Origin: Sphingomonas_R arantia
GTDB taxonomy: Bacteria; Pseudomonadota; Alphaproteobacteria; Sphingomonadales; Sphingomonadaceae
DNA length: 64,000 bases
Assembly: GCF_042682045.1 (NCBI RefSeq)
Contig: NZ_JBHUGS010000005.1
Span: forward strand, 248,001 to 312,000
Direction of reading: 5' to 3'
The translations under genes and the position numbers were made by a program. The notes under the pieces were generated by a model, which was not told where the DNA came from, did not search any database, and saw only the letters and a program-made list of their open reading frames with translations. Positions 54,085-63,014 of this stretch are shown in pieces; position 1 is the stretch's first letter; each line of letters begins with the position of its first letter.

Positions 54085-54626
54085 CGGGCGCGTTTCGCGG
54101 ACGCTTCGTTCTTCGCCAGCGCGGCGAGATCATCGGCGAAGTCGGAACTGTTCAGCGCCACCTTCTGCGGCATCGCCGTCATCCCGCCCTTCGGCCGAAC
54201 ATAATTGGCGTGGCGCAGCGTCGGCACGCCCTCGGCCGCCTGCGGCTCGTTCCGCTGCGGCGTCGCGGCCGGGTACGAAACCTGCCGCGCCACAGACTCC
54301 GGAATGCCCAGATCCGGGGCGATTGCCGGCGCCGAAGGATGGTTGAAACTGGCCAGCTGAACCTCGCCGTCGATATACTGGCCGGACCGCGGCGCGGACA
54401 GCGCCAGCACGTCGGTGTTCCACCGTTCAAGCTGGCTCAACCGCCCGCGCGTCTCGATCTCGGTGCCCAGCCGGCGAATCTCGCGCTGCGACAGCAGGAT
54501 GCGGTGCTCCACCTTCTCCAGCGCCTGACGCTCGCCCGCCACGCGCTGCGTGACGAGGTAGCAACCGAGCGCCGCCGTCGCGACCGCAGCCACCCAGCCC
54601 ACCGACCGGAATCGCAAGACGTTCAT
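54081..54626 (-). CDS. ftsL: Cell division protein FtsL
   Basis: Small bitopic divisome protein, 181 residues: short cytoplasmic tail, one helix (WVAAVATAALGCYLVTQ), then a heptad-type coiled coil (about 33-70, with EKVEHRILLSQREIRRL). Sequence is poorly conserved in this family, so the call rests on layout and on its place between rsmH and ftsI. The C-terminal 100 residues are longer than in E. coli FtsL and look disordered. Confidence 0.9.
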   Translation of the reverse strand: MNVLRFRSVGWVAAVATAALGCYLVTQRVAGERQALEKVEHRILLSQREIRRLGTEIETRGRLSQLERWNTDVLALSAPRSGQYIDGEVQLASFNHPSAPAIAPDLGIPESVARQVSYPAATPQRNEPQAAEGVPTLRHANYVRPKGGMTAMPQKVALNSSDFADDLAALAKNEASAKRAR

Positions 54627-55585
54627 GCGGAGATACCTTCGACTGGGGACCAGGGCGGCGATGCGGTGCGCTGTGCCACGCGCAACGTGGCGGAGCGCGA
54701 TCGCGGATTGCGCGCGACCTCGGCCTCGTCGGCGCGCACCGGTTTGGCGACGCGTTCGAAACTCGGCGGCGTCGCGGCGGCGGCCTGCGGCATGTGGCGC
54801 GATCCGGCCGGCGTCGCCCCGCTCCGCTCGATCAGGAACCGTTTCACGATCCGGTCCTCGGTCGAATGGAACGACACCACCGCCAGCCGCCCGCCGGGCT
54901 TCAGCGCGCGCTCCGCCGCGACCAGCCCGTCGCGCAACTCATCGAGTTCGCGGTTCAGGTGGATCCGGATCGCCTGGAACGCCCGCGTCGCGGGGTCCTT
55001 CTTCTCGTGCGGCCGATGCCCCAGCGCGCGCCGCACGACGGTCGCCAACTCGGCCGTCGTGGTCAGCGGCCGCGCCGCCACGATCGCGCGTGCCACGCGC
55101 CGCGACTTGGGCTCGTCGCCATAATGATACAGTACGTCGGCGATCTCCGCCTCGTCGCTGTCGTTCAGGAATTCCGCGGCGGTCTGGCCCTCCTGGCTCA
55201 TCCGCATGTCGAGCGGCCCGTCCGACTGGAACGAGAAGCCGCGCTCCGCCCGGTCGATCTGCATCGACGACACGCCGATATCGAACGTCACGCCGTCGAC
55301 GCCGTCCACGTCGCGCGCCGCCAGCGCCGCGGTCATCGCGCCGAACCGGTCATGCACCAGCACCAGCCGCCCGTCGGCCTCTGCCACCAGCGCCGCGCCT
55401 TCCGATATGGCATCCGGATCGCGATCGAACGCGATCACCGACGCGCCGACGTCCAGCAGCGCACGGGTGTAGCCGCCCGCGCCGAACGTGCCGTCGACAT
55501 GCCGCTCGCCCGCCACCGGACTCAGCCCCGCGATCACCGCGTCGAGCAGCACCGGCACGTGCGGCGCGATCACGACGTCGCTCAT
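54623..55585 (-). CDS. rsmH: 16S rRNA m4C1402 methyltransferase
   Basis: SAM-dependent methyltransferase acting at the ribosomal P site. The 320-residue protein has HVPVLLDAVIAGL, DGTFGAGGYTRALL (SAM loop), GVSSMQIDRAERGFSF, DMRMSQEG and the C-terminal VVSFHSTEDRIVKRFL. Overlaps mraZ and ftsL by ATGA at both ends. Confidence 0.97.
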   Translation of the reverse strand: MSDVVIAPHVPVLLDAVIAGLSPVAGERHVDGTFGAGGYTRALLDVGASVIAFDRDPDAISEGAALVAEADGRLVLVHDRFGAMTAALAARDVDGVDGVTFDIGVSSMQIDRAERGFSFQSDGPLDMRMSQEGQTAAEFLNDSDEAEIADVLYHYGDEPKSRRVARAIVAARPLTTTAELATVVRRALGHRPHEKKDPATRAFQAIRIHLNRELDELRDGLVAAERALKPGGRLAVVSFHSTEDRIVKRFLIERSGATPAGSRHMPQAAAATPPSFERVAKPVRADEAEVARNPRSRSATLRVAQRTASPPWSPVEGISA

Positions 55586-56094
55586 TTCCCGGTCCGTTCG
55601 GCAATCAGCGAATCGAGCATCCGGATCAGCCGCGGCTTGTCGGCGCGCGCCGTCCGGAACGTGTCCGGGTTCCAGATCTGGAACGTCTCGCCACCGCCAA
55701 CGAACAGCGCGGTGTCGGTGATGCCCGCCGCACGCCGCATCGGCGCGGACAGCACCATGCGGCCGGCGCCGTCATAGGCGATCTGGGTCTTGGATCCGAA
55801 CGCTTCGGCCATTTCGTCGTCCATGGCCTCCATCACGTCCACGTCCCCCATCGCCGCGACCTTGCGGCGGATATTCTCGTGCAGTTGTCGTGAGTAGGTC
55901 GGGTCGAATCCCTCCAGGCAGGGCAGCTTGGCGTGTTCGCCCAGCAGGATCAGCCGGTCGTCGGAACTGGCATCGCTCGAATCGCGCCGCACGCGGCGAT
56001 CGATCACGCCGCGAAAGCTGGATGGCAGAGACACCCGCCCCTTCGCGTCGACCGCGTTCAGTATCCCGCCGTGGAAGAAATCGATGATTTCCAC
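55582..56094 (-). CDS. mraZ: Transcriptional regulator MraZ
   Basis: First gene of the dcw cluster and, in other bacteria, its own repressor. Two SpoVT/AbrB-like units are seen: the first with AVDAKGRVSLPSSFR and the second with IAYDGAGRMVLSAPMRRAAGI. GTG 56094 is chosen because GGILNAVDAKGR follows within about ten residues and the longer frame upstream has no domain sequence. 170 residues. The regular TGGG direct repeats bound by MraZ elsewhere are not evident upstream. Confidence 0.93.
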   Translation of the reverse strand: MEIIDFFHGGILNAVDAKGRVSLPSSFRGVIDRRVRRDSSDASSDDRLILLGEHAKLPCLEGFDPTYSRQLHENIRRKVAAMGDVDVMEAMDDEMAEAFGSKTQIAYDGAGRMVLSAPMRRAAGITDTALFVGGGETFQIWNPDTFRTARADKPRLIRMLDSLIAERTGK

Positions 56095-56405
56095 GCACTG
56101 ACCCCGTTGGAAGCCACTCCGCGCCGCCGATCCCGAACGGATCGATTGGGCTCCGGTCACGTGAAGGCTTCCGTCCCTCACACCCACAGGGCGTATCAGG
56201 GGCATCCATGGGTTTCAATACCACTTCATGGTTTTGGGGTGTTGATGAATACCCCACAAACCCTGTGCACAACGCACAGCAAGCCACGCTATTCCGCCAC
56301 GGTTCTATCTATGTTCCGGTATAAAGCCTGTGGATAACTTCAGGCACAACTATTTTGGCGAAATCTAACATATGGTTTTTCATGGTTCCGGTTGGCGCGT
56401 TGGCG
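56095..56405. other. Intergenic region upstream of the dcw cluster
   Basis: About 310 bp, less GC-rich than its surroundings, expected to hold the dcw promoter. Seen on the + strand: inverted repeat TGGGGT (56235-56240) and ACCCCA (56251-56256); a near DnaA-box TGTGCACAA (56264-56272); an exact DnaA box (56329-56337); then an AT-rich stretch (about 56341-56395). A tentative minus-strand -35, TTGAAA (56213-56218), has no good -10 behind it. No gene is seen here. Confidence 0.6.
56329..56337 (-). promoter_or_regulatory. DnaA box
   Basis: TGTGGATAA on the + strand is a perfect complement of TTATCCACA, the strongest DnaA-binding sequence. A single perfect box 235 bp before mraZ could let DnaA influence the division cluster. 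A single match of nine bases can also occur by chance, less often in GC-rich DNA. Confidence 0.45.
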
Positions 56406-57473
56406 CTACCGTATGGCTTCTGCCGCTACGGCCCCGCGCCATCGAACCGGTCGTGCCGGTGGTATGATTCTCCCGTGCCCGGCGATCAGCGCCGCGACGA
56501 ACGCGGCATTGTCCGATCGCCGCCATGCCGGCCGCCATCCGCCCGCGCCATCGGTCCACAGCGTTGGGTCGAGCATGTCCGCGTCCGCCACCAGCACCGC
56601 CCGCCCGCGCCCCAGCCGACAGTCCGCAACCAGCCCCCCCGCCGAGATCCGGCAAGGCCCCGCCCCGGCTGCAACGAACCGCCCCGCCCCGTCCAGCACC
56701 AGCCGCCACCGCCGGCCGTCCCGAACGACGTCGCGCACGACGATCCCACGATCACCCGGCGTCAGCCGCAGCCCCCAGTGCAGCAGCAACGGCCCCAGCG
56801 TCCCGGTCCGCGGCGGTGCGGCCGGATCGCCAAGGGCATAGCGGCTCGGCCAGCGCAAATCGGGGTCAGTCAGGATCACCGCCCGCGCCCCGGCCCGGAT
56901 CCGCGCATCGATCGCCACCAGACCTGCAGGCCCCGGCGACCGCGGCTGCACCAGCAGCAGGTCGTCGCCCGTCAACCGCGCCGCATCGTCGACCGCGATC
57001 AACCGGAACGCCCCGCCCAGCATCCGCCATGCCTCGCCCGGCCCGGACGACAGGTCGACACCCCCCTCCCCCCAACGCAGTGGCACCCCGGCCAACACGG
57101 CAACCCGCCGCCCCGTCCGCGTCTCGCCATCGCCCGCTGCGAACTGGGCATACCATCCGCCGGCCCCCGGGATCGCCAGCAGGACAACCAACCCGACCGC
57201 CGCCACCGACCGGCCCCGGATCGCCATGCCGGCACGCGCGACCAGATCGACCACCGCCGCAACAACCGCGGAGACAACCGCCGCGCGCAGGATCGCAGCA
57301 CCGCCCCCGCCCAGCAAAACCGATTGCCCGAGCGCAGATCCCGCCAGCATCGCCGCATAACCTGCCGAGCGTGCCCATCGCGGAGACCGCGCGAGCACGA
57401 CAGCGAGCACCGCCAGCAGCGCCGGCCCCCAGGTCAGCAGAATTCCGATCTCGACCCGGTCCGCCCGGTCCAT
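56406..57473 (-). CDS. GldG-like (ABC-2 auxiliary type) membrane protein
   Basis: A 355-residue protein from ATG 57473. One or two helices lie at each side of residues 10-105, then a soluble domain with LLLVQPRSPGPAGLVAIDARIR and AVILTDPDLRWPSRY, resembling the GldG/ABC_transp_aux domain that binds near ABC-2 exporters. No ABC gene is adjacent. The frame stays open upstream to a CTG (57548) that overlaps the stop of the next gene (CTGA) and gives a reasonable N terminus (MIRVRSAIVAGLAAASVD); there is no good ribosome binding site at ATG 57473. The start is thus uncertain. Function unknown. Confidence 0.75.
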   Translation of the reverse strand: MDRADRVEIGILLTWGPALLAVLAVVLARSPRWARSAGYAAMLAGSALGQSVLLGGGGAAILRAAVVSAVVAAVVDLVARAGMAIRGRSVAAVGLVVLLAIPGAGGWYAQFAAGDGETRTGRRVAVLAGVPLRWGEGGVDLSSGPGEAWRMLGGAFRLIAVDDAARLTGDDLLLVQPRSPGPAGLVAIDARIRAGARAVILTDPDLRWPSRYALGDPAAPPRTGTLGPLLLHWGLRLTPGDRGIVVRDVVRDGRRWRLVLDGAGRFVAAGAGPCRISAGGLVADCRLGRGRAVLVADADMLDPTLWTDGAGGWRPAWRRSDNAAFVAALIAGHGRIIPPARPVRWRGAVAAEAIR

Positions 57474-57544
57474 CGCACGCAGACCGAGGAGACTGTCGAC
57501 CGATGCCGCCGCAAGCCCGGCGACGATCGCGGATCGAACGCGAA

Positions 57545-57862
57545 TCAGGGTACCGTTCGGCTCGCCGGCGGGCTCAGCACGGGCGCCGGCGGGCCCGGAA
57601 TGATGACCGGCCGCATCTCGGGCGCAGCGATGTTGTTGACCTCGGTCGCCCCGCCCGGCGCGACGCCCAACTCGGCCAGCGGCTCCTTCGGGTTCGCCTC
57701 GGCATCGGCCGCCGCGGCGGCGACATTTCCGGCTTCGACGCCCGGCGCTCCCGGTCGCGTCACTTCATCCCCGCCGCTCGCCATCCCGAAAAACGCCGCA
57801 GCCAGCAATACCAGCAGGAAGACCACTGCCAGCCCCATCAATCCGATGCGTACCCTCTGCAT
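57545..57862 (-). CDS. Small membrane-anchored protein of unknown function
   Basis: A 105-residue protein with one N-terminal helix (IGLMGLAVVFLLVLLAAAFFG), followed by a Pro/Ala/Glu-rich tail likely exposed to the periplasm. No domain is recognised. It lies directly before the GldG-like gene and probably shares its transcript. Composition and codon use fit the surroundings. Confidence 0.75.
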   Translation of the reverse strand: MQRVRIGLMGLAVVFLLVLLAAAFFGMASGGDEVTRPGAPGVEAGNVAAAAADAEANPKEPLAELGVAPGGATEVNNIAAPEMRPVIIPGPPAPVLSPPASRTVP

Positions 57863-57962
57863 CCGATCGTGCTCTCCACTTTGCCCGCAAAATGGGCGTC
57901 CGAAGTCCTCGATTTAGGGCACGGCCGCGTCATTGTCTAACCCACGAAGCCAGCCGGCCCGA

Positions 57963-58955
57963 TCAAGCGCGGTCCGCCAGATAGTCCGGCACCGGCAGCC
58001 CCTTCGCCGCAAGCCAGACCGGATTGTACGTCGTGCTGAGGTACCGCATTCCCGAATCGCACAAAATGGTAACGATCCGGTGCCCCGGCCCCATCATCCG
58101 CGCCAGCCGCACTGCGCCGGCCACGTTGATCCCCGACGACAGCCCTATGCACAGGCCCTCACGCAGCAGGCCGAACACCTGCTCCAGCCCCTCCGTATCC
58201 GAAACGCGGAACTGCGTATCGATCGGCGCCCCGTCCAGGTTGGCGGTGATCCGGCTCTGCCCGATTCCCTCCGCGACCGAACTGCCCTCCGCACGCAGTT
58301 CCCCGCACGCATAATATTCGTACAGCGATGCGCCATAAGGGTCGGTCAACGCGATCGTCACGTTCTGCGACCGCTCCTTCAGACCCAGCCCGACGCCCGC
58401 AAGCGTCCCACCGGTCCCCACCGCGCAGGTGAAGCCATCGACCCGCCCCTCGGTCTGGTCCCAGATCTCGGCGGCCGTCCCGCGGATATGCGCCATGCGG
58501 TTGGCGAGGTTGTCGAACTGGTTCGCCCACAACGCGTTCGGCGTCTCCTCCGCGATCCGCCGGCTGGTGTGCACATAATGCGCCGGGTTCGAATAAGCGG
58601 TCGGCGGCACCAGCACGAGTTCGGCACCCAGCGCGCGCAACGTGTCCATCTTCTCGCGGCTCTGCGTCTCGGTCATCACGATGATCGTACGATACCCCTT
58701 GGCCTGCGCCACCAGGGCCAGGCCGATCCCGGTATTGCCGGCGGTCCCCTCCACGATCGTCCCGCCTGGCTGCAACGCACCGGAGGCCTCCGCATCCTCC
58801 ACGATCGCACGGGCGGCACGGTCCTTCACCGACCCGCCGGGGCTCATGAATTCGCACTTGCCCAGGATCTCGCACCCCGTCGCGTCGCTCGGTCCGTTCA
58901 ACCGGACGAGCGGGGTGTTGCCGATGAGCGAAAGTGTGTCGGGTCTGATAGCCAT
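57963..58955 (-). CDS. cysK: Cysteine synthase A
   Basis: PLP enzyme that makes cysteine from O-acetylserine and sulfide. The 330-residue protein has the PLP lysine Lys44 in GGSVKDRAAR, the substrate loop EGTAGNTGIGLA, the glycine-rich phosphate loop GTGGTLAG and the C-terminal SSGINVAGA. The sequence leans to the long CysK type seen in alphaproteobacteria; a cystathionine beta-synthase-like role is less likely as no CBS domains follow. Divergent from the lipoprotein gene across 174 bp, where I see no defined site. Confidence 0.92.
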   Translation of the reverse strand: MAIRPDTLSLIGNTPLVRLNGPSDATGCEILGKCEFMSPGGSVKDRAARAIVEDAEASGALQPGGTIVEGTAGNTGIGLALVAQAKGYRTIIVMTETQSREKMDTLRALGAELVLVPPTAYSNPAHYVHTSRRIAEETPNALWANQFDNLANRMAHIRGTAAEIWDQTEGRVDGFTCAVGTGGTLAGVGLGLKERSQNVTIALTDPYGASLYEYYACGELRAEGSSVAEGIGQSRITANLDGAPIDTQFRVSDTEGLEQVFGLLREGLCIGLSSGINVAGAVRLARMMGPGHRIVTILCDSGMRYLSTTYNPVWLAAKGLPVPDYLADRA

Positions 58956-59129
58956 GGACGGCAGATAGGCCCTGCCCCGCGCCCGGCCAAGCCACCATGG
59001 CTTCCCCGCGCGATAGCCTCGCTCCGTGCTGCACCTGCGTCCGTTTCAGACCCAGATCGGGGCGGACGCGGCGTTTGTCGAGACGAAGACGCCTTGACGG
59101 GTCCTACCGCAACCGCGAAGACCATCGTC

Positions 59130-59507
59130 ATGGCACGCATCATCCCCCTCGCCGCCGTTCTGGCATCCGCCCTCCTCGTCGGTTGCAATTCGCAGCCGGA
59201 GACCGTCTCGTCGGGCCCGACCGATCCGGACGCGGTCGCCGTCGCGAACGCGCCGAAGGTCTCGCTTCCGCCGTCGGTGAAGTCGAGCAAGGTCTATCGC
59301 TGCGCCGACAGCAGCCTGCTCTACGTCGACTTCTTCTCCGACGATCTCGGCGCGAACATCCGCACCGAAAGCGCCGGCACGAACACCAAGCTGACCGCAC
59401 CGGCGGCCGGCGAACCGTTCGCAGGCGGCGGCTACACCGTGGCCGGCAATGGCGACACGGTGAAGATCACCACGCCGAAGAAGCCCGCGCAGACCTGCAA
59501 CGCCTGA
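59130..59507 (+). CDS. Lipoprotein with MliC-like domain
   Basis: A 125-residue lipoprotein: signal peptide with lipobox LLVGC (lipidated Cys19), a Pro/Asp-rich spacer, and a small beta domain starting at KVYRCADSSLLYVDFF. Cys58 and Cys123 would form the single disulfide of the MliC fold (membrane-bound inhibitor of C-type lysozyme). The match is by pattern only, and the lysozyme-contact motif is not clear. It is followed by a terminator, so it is likely a single-gene unit. Confidence 0.75.
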   Translation: MARIIPLAAVLASALLVGCNSQPETVSSGPTDPDAVAVANAPKVSLPPSVKSSKVYRCADSSLLYVDFFSDDLGANIRTESAGTNTKLTAPAAGEPFAGGGYTVAGNGDTVKITTPKKPAQTCNA

Positions 59508-59514
59508 TCGCGTC

Positions 59515-59545
59515 CGCCCCCTTCCTACGCGAAGGGGGCGTTATC
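59515..59545 (+). terminator. Rho-independent terminator after the lipoprotein gene
   Basis: CGCCCCCTTC (59515-59524), loop CTACGC, GAAGGGGGCG (59531-59540) make a perfect 10-bp stem eight bases past the stop codon, followed by a short TTATC. The T-run is weak. Confidence 0.65.
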
Positions 59546-59602
59546 GCCTGCGGTGCTAACTCCGCGGCTGACATTCCCTCCCGCCTCCGCTATCGGCGCG
59601 GC

Positions 59603-61792
59603 ATGACCCAGACCAGCTCCGCCATCACCGACGCGACCGTGGCCGAACATGGCTTCTCGCCAGAAGAATATGAGCGCGTCCTGCACGCGCTCGGTCGCGA
59701 ACCGAACCTGACCGAACTCGGCATCTTCTCGGTCATGTGGTCGGAGCATTGCAGCTACAAATCGAGCCGCCTCCACCTCCGCAAGCTGCCGACCACCGGT
59801 CCGCAGGTCATCTGTGGCCCCGGCGAAAATGCCGGCGTGGTCGATATCGGCGATGGCCAGGCCGCCATCTTCAAGATGGAAAGCCACAACCACCCGAGCT
59901 ACATCGAACCCTATCAGGGTGCGGCGACCGGTGTCGGCGGCATCCTGCGCGACGTGTTCACCATGGGCGCGCGTCCGATCGCGAACCTCAACGCGTTGCG
60001 CTTCGGCCGTCCCGATCATCCGAAGATGCGCCACCTGATCGCCGGCGTCGTTGCGGGCATCGGCGGCTACGGCAACTGCGTTGGCGTGCCGACCGTGGGC
60101 GGCGAGGTGAACTTCCACCGCGCCTATGACGGCAACATCCTGGTCAACGCGATGACCGTCGGCGTCGCCGAAACCGCAAAGATCTTCTACTCCGCCGCCT
60201 CCGGGCTCGGCAATTCAATCGTCTATGTCGGGTCGAAGACCGGTCGCGACGGCATCCACGGCGCAACCATGGCCTCGGCCGACTTCTCTGAGGATTCGGA
60301 GGAGAAGCGCCCCACCGTCCAGGTCGGCGACCCCTTCACCGAGAAACTGCTGATCGAGGCCTGCCTCGAACTCATGGAGTCCGACGCGATCGTCGCGATC
60401 CAGGACATGGGTGCCGCCGGCCTCACCTCCTCCTCGGTCGAAATGGCGTCGAAGGGCGGCGTCGGGATCGAACTCGACATGAACGCCGTCCCCTGCCGCG
60501 AAACCGGCATGACGCCCTACGAGATGATGCTGTCCGAATCGCAGGAACGCATGCTCATGGTGCTGAAGCCGGGCCGCGAGGCCGAGGCCGAAGCGATCTT
60601 CACCAAGTGGGAACTCGATTTCGCCGTCATCGGCCGCGTCACCGACACCGGCCGCATGGTCCTGACCCACAACGGCGACACCGTCTGCGACATCCCGCTC
60701 GGCCCGCTCGCCGACGAAGCCCCGCTTTACGATCGCCCGCACGTCCCCACCCCCGCCCGCGCACCGCTGACCGACATGCCGGAGACGAGCGACCTTGCGG
60801 CCGACCTGCTCCGCATCATGGGATCGCCTGACATCGCCAGCCGCCGCTGGATCTGGGAACAATATGACCACATGGTCGGTGCCGACACCGTCCAGCGCCC
60901 CGGTGGCGACGCCGCCGTCGTCCGCGTCCACGGCACGCAGAAGGGGTTGGCGATCAGCACCGACTGCACGCCGCGTTACTGCTTCGCCGATCCGGTCGAG
61001 GGCGGGAAGCAGGCGATCGCCGAATGCTGGCGCAACCTGACCGCGGTCGGCGCGCTCCCGCTCGCCACCACCGACTGCATGAACTTCGGCAACCCGCAGC
61101 GGCCCGAGATCATGGGCCAGTTCGTCGGCTGTATCGAAGGGATGGCCGCCGCCTGCACCGCACTCGACTTCCCGATCGTGTCCGGCAACGTCTCGCTCTA
61201 CAACGAAACCAAGCTCGACGACGGCAGCGGCTCGGCCATCTTGCCGACCCCCGCGATCGGCGGCATCGGCCTGCTCGCCGACTGGACCAAGTCCGCGACA
61301 ATCGCGCTCAAGACCGCCGGCGACGAAATCTGGTCGATCGGTGAAGGCCCGGGGCACCTCGGCCAGTCGATCTGGCTGCGCGAAATCCATGGTCGCGAGG
61401 ACGGCCCCCCACCGCCGGTCGATCTCACTGCCGAACGTGCGCATGGCGACGCGGTCCGCTGGCTGATCCTCGACGGTATCGCGACCGCGGTCCACGATCT
61501 GTCGGACGGCGGCCTGCTGGTCGCGCTGACCGAAATGGCGCTCGCCGGCCGCACCGGTGCAACGCTCGACGCCGCCCTCACCCCGGCCGCGGCCTTCGGC
61601 GAGGATCAGGCCCGCTACCTCGTCACGGTCGCCCCCGGCACGATGCCCAACCTCTCGGTCCCGGCCGCGCGCATCGGCACCGTCGGCGGCGACACGATCG
61701 CGCTGCCCGACGCCGCCGTCCCGCTCACCGCGCTCCGCCAAGCACATGAAGGGTTCTTCCCGCACCTGATGGGCGCGACCGTCCTCGCCTGA
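59603..61792 (+). CDS. purL: Phosphoribosylformylglycinamidine synthase, small PurL type
   Basis: ATP-dependent synthase subunit of the fourth step of purine synthesis, acting with PurQ and PurS, which are not in the window. The 729-residue protein shows SVMWSEHCSYKSSR at the N terminus, the FKMESHNHPSYIEPYQGAATGVGG nucleotide/metal segment, GGYGNCVGVPTVGGEV, DMGAAGLTSSSVEM and, in the second half, GNVSLYNET and HDLSDGGLLVAL. It is the small type without the glutaminase domain. ATG 59603 follows the terminator by about 60 bp. Confidence 0.97.
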   Translation: MTQTSSAITDATVAEHGFSPEEYERVLHALGREPNLTELGIFSVMWSEHCSYKSSRLHLRKLPTTGPQVICGPGENAGVVDIGDGQAAIFKMESHNHPSYIEPYQGAATGVGGILRDVFTMGARPIANLNALRFGRPDHPKMRHLIAGVVAGIGGYGNCVGVPTVGGEVNFHRAYDGNILVNAMTVGVAETAKIFYSAASGLGNSIVYVGSKTGRDGIHGATMASADFSEDSEEKRPTVQVGDPFTEKLLIEACLELMESDAIVAIQDMGAAGLTSSSVEMASKGGVGIELDMNAVPCRETGMTPYEMMLSESQERMLMVLKPGREAEAEAIFTKWELDFAVIGRVTDTGRMVLTHNGDTVCDIPLGPLADEAPLYDRPHVPTPARAPLTDMPETSDLAADLLRIMGSPDIASRRWIWEQYDHMVGADTVQRPGGDAAVVRVHGTQKGLAISTDCTPRYCFADPVEGGKQAIAECWRNLTAVGALPLATTDCMNFGNPQRPEIMGQFVGCIEGMAAACTALDFPIVSGNVSLYNETKLDDGSGSAILPTPAIGGIGLLADWTKSATIALKTAGDEIWSIGEGPGHLGQSIWLREIHGREDGPPPPVDLTAERAHGDAVRWLILDGIATAVHDLSDGGLLVALTEMALAGRTGATLDAALTPAAAFGEDQARYLVTVAPGTMPNLSVPAARIGTVGGDTIALPDAAVPLTALRQAHEGFFPHLMGATVLA

Positions 61793-61796
61793 TCCG

Positions 61797-63014
61797 GTGA
61801 CGGCCGCGCAGTCCTTGCGGCCCGACGCCGAACGAATCGTCACGCTCGATGTCCTGCGCGGGCTGGCCGTCATGGGCATCCTGCTCATGAACATCGGCGG
61901 GTTCGCGCTACCCGAGGGGGCCTATTTCAACCCCGACGCGGTCGCGGTGCATGGCCCGGCCGACCGCCCGATCTGGCTGGCTCAGTTCGTGCTGATCGAC
62001 GGCAAACTGCGCAACATCTTCTCGCTCCTGTTCGGCGCCGGCATCCTGCTGGTCATCGACCGCGCCATCGCCGCCGGCCGGGACGAGGGCGTCGTCCACA
62101 TCCGCCGCATGGCCGTCCTCGCGCTATTCGGGCTCGCCCACGCCTACCTGCTGTGGTGGGGCGACATCCTGTTCCAATATGCCGTACTCGGCACGCTGGC
62201 CGTGTTCGTCGCGGACCGGCGCCCGGCCGCCTTGGTCCGCCTCGCGCTGCTCTGCCTGCTGCTCCACGCCATCCTGTCGGCCACATCGCTGTTCGGCCTT
62301 GCCTCACTCCGCGCCAACCCCGCCGACTGGTCGACCATCGCGCCACAGATCGGCGCGGTCGACCGCCCGGCCATCGCCGCCGAAATCCATCGCATGCACG
62401 GCAACTACCCCGCGCTGCTTCGCCACCGCATCACCGTCGATCTCGGACTACCGTTCGCGATGCTGATCGGCAACGGGCTCGAAACGCTCGGCATGATGCT
62501 GCTCGGCATGGCCGGCCTGCGCTCCGGCTTCCTGACCGGCGCCTGGTCGCGACTGCGATACCGCCAAATCGCGCTCGTCGGCTACGCCATCGCGCTCCCC
62601 GCGATGCTGCTGCTGGCCGGCTGGGCCATCCGGTCCGGCTTCGATCCGGTCGTGAACCTGGGCGTCACGACGGTCTGGTCGCTCCCGTTCCGGCCGCTGC
62701 TCGCCTTGGCGCATGTCGCGCTCGCGATGCTGATCGTCGGTGACGGGGCCGTGCGGACCCGGATCGCCGCGGTCGGCCGTGGCGCCTTCACCAACTATCT
62801 CGGCACCAGCCTGCTGATGACGACGCTCTTCTACGGCTACGGTTTTGGACTGTTTGGCCGGCTGGACCGGCTGCAACTGCTCGCCGTGGTTGTCGCCACC
62901 TGGGCGATCATGCTCCTCTGGTCGAAACCCTGGCTCGATCGCCATCGACACGGGCCACTCGAATGGGCGTGGCGTACGCTCGCCGGCACGTACCGCCAGC
63001 CGCGATCAGACTGA
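61797..63014 (+). CDS. DUF418 family membrane protein
   Basis: A 405-residue protein with about nine helices. The N-terminal RIVTLDVLRGLAVMGILLMNI and LFSLLFGAG-like (IFSLLFGAGILLV) segments and the C-terminal DUF418 motif (TNYLGTSLLMTTLFYGYGFGLF) are clear. GTG 61797 lies four bases past the purL stop, so it is probably co-transcribed. DUF418 proteins are thought to be transporters or acyltransferase-like, with no firm function. Its last nine bases overlap the convergent Hpt gene. Confidence 0.9.
   Translation: MTAAQSLRPDAERIVTLDVLRGLAVMGILLMNIGGFALPEGAYFNPDAVAVHGPADRPIWLAQFVLIDGKLRNIFSLLFGAGILLVIDRAIAAGRDEGVVHIRRMAVLALFGLAHAYLLWWGDILFQYAVLGTLAVFVADRRPAALVRLALLCLLLHAILSATSLFGLASLRANPADWSTIAPQIGAVDRPAIAAEIHRMHGNYPALLRHRITVDLGLPFAMLIGNGLETLGMMLLGMAGLRSGFLTGAWSRLRYRQIALVGYAIALPAMLLLAGWAIRSGFDPVVNLGVTTVWSLPFRPLLALAHVALAMLIVGDGAVRTRIAAVGRGAFTNYLGTSLLMTTLFYGYGFGLFGRLDRLQLLAVVVATWAIMLLWSKPWLDRHRHGPLEWAWRTLAGTYRQPRSD

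Noticed and set aside
56095..56300. MraZ-binding direct repeats (TGGG at regular spacing)
   Set aside because: TGGG occurs, but not with the regular 10-base period known from other bacteria.
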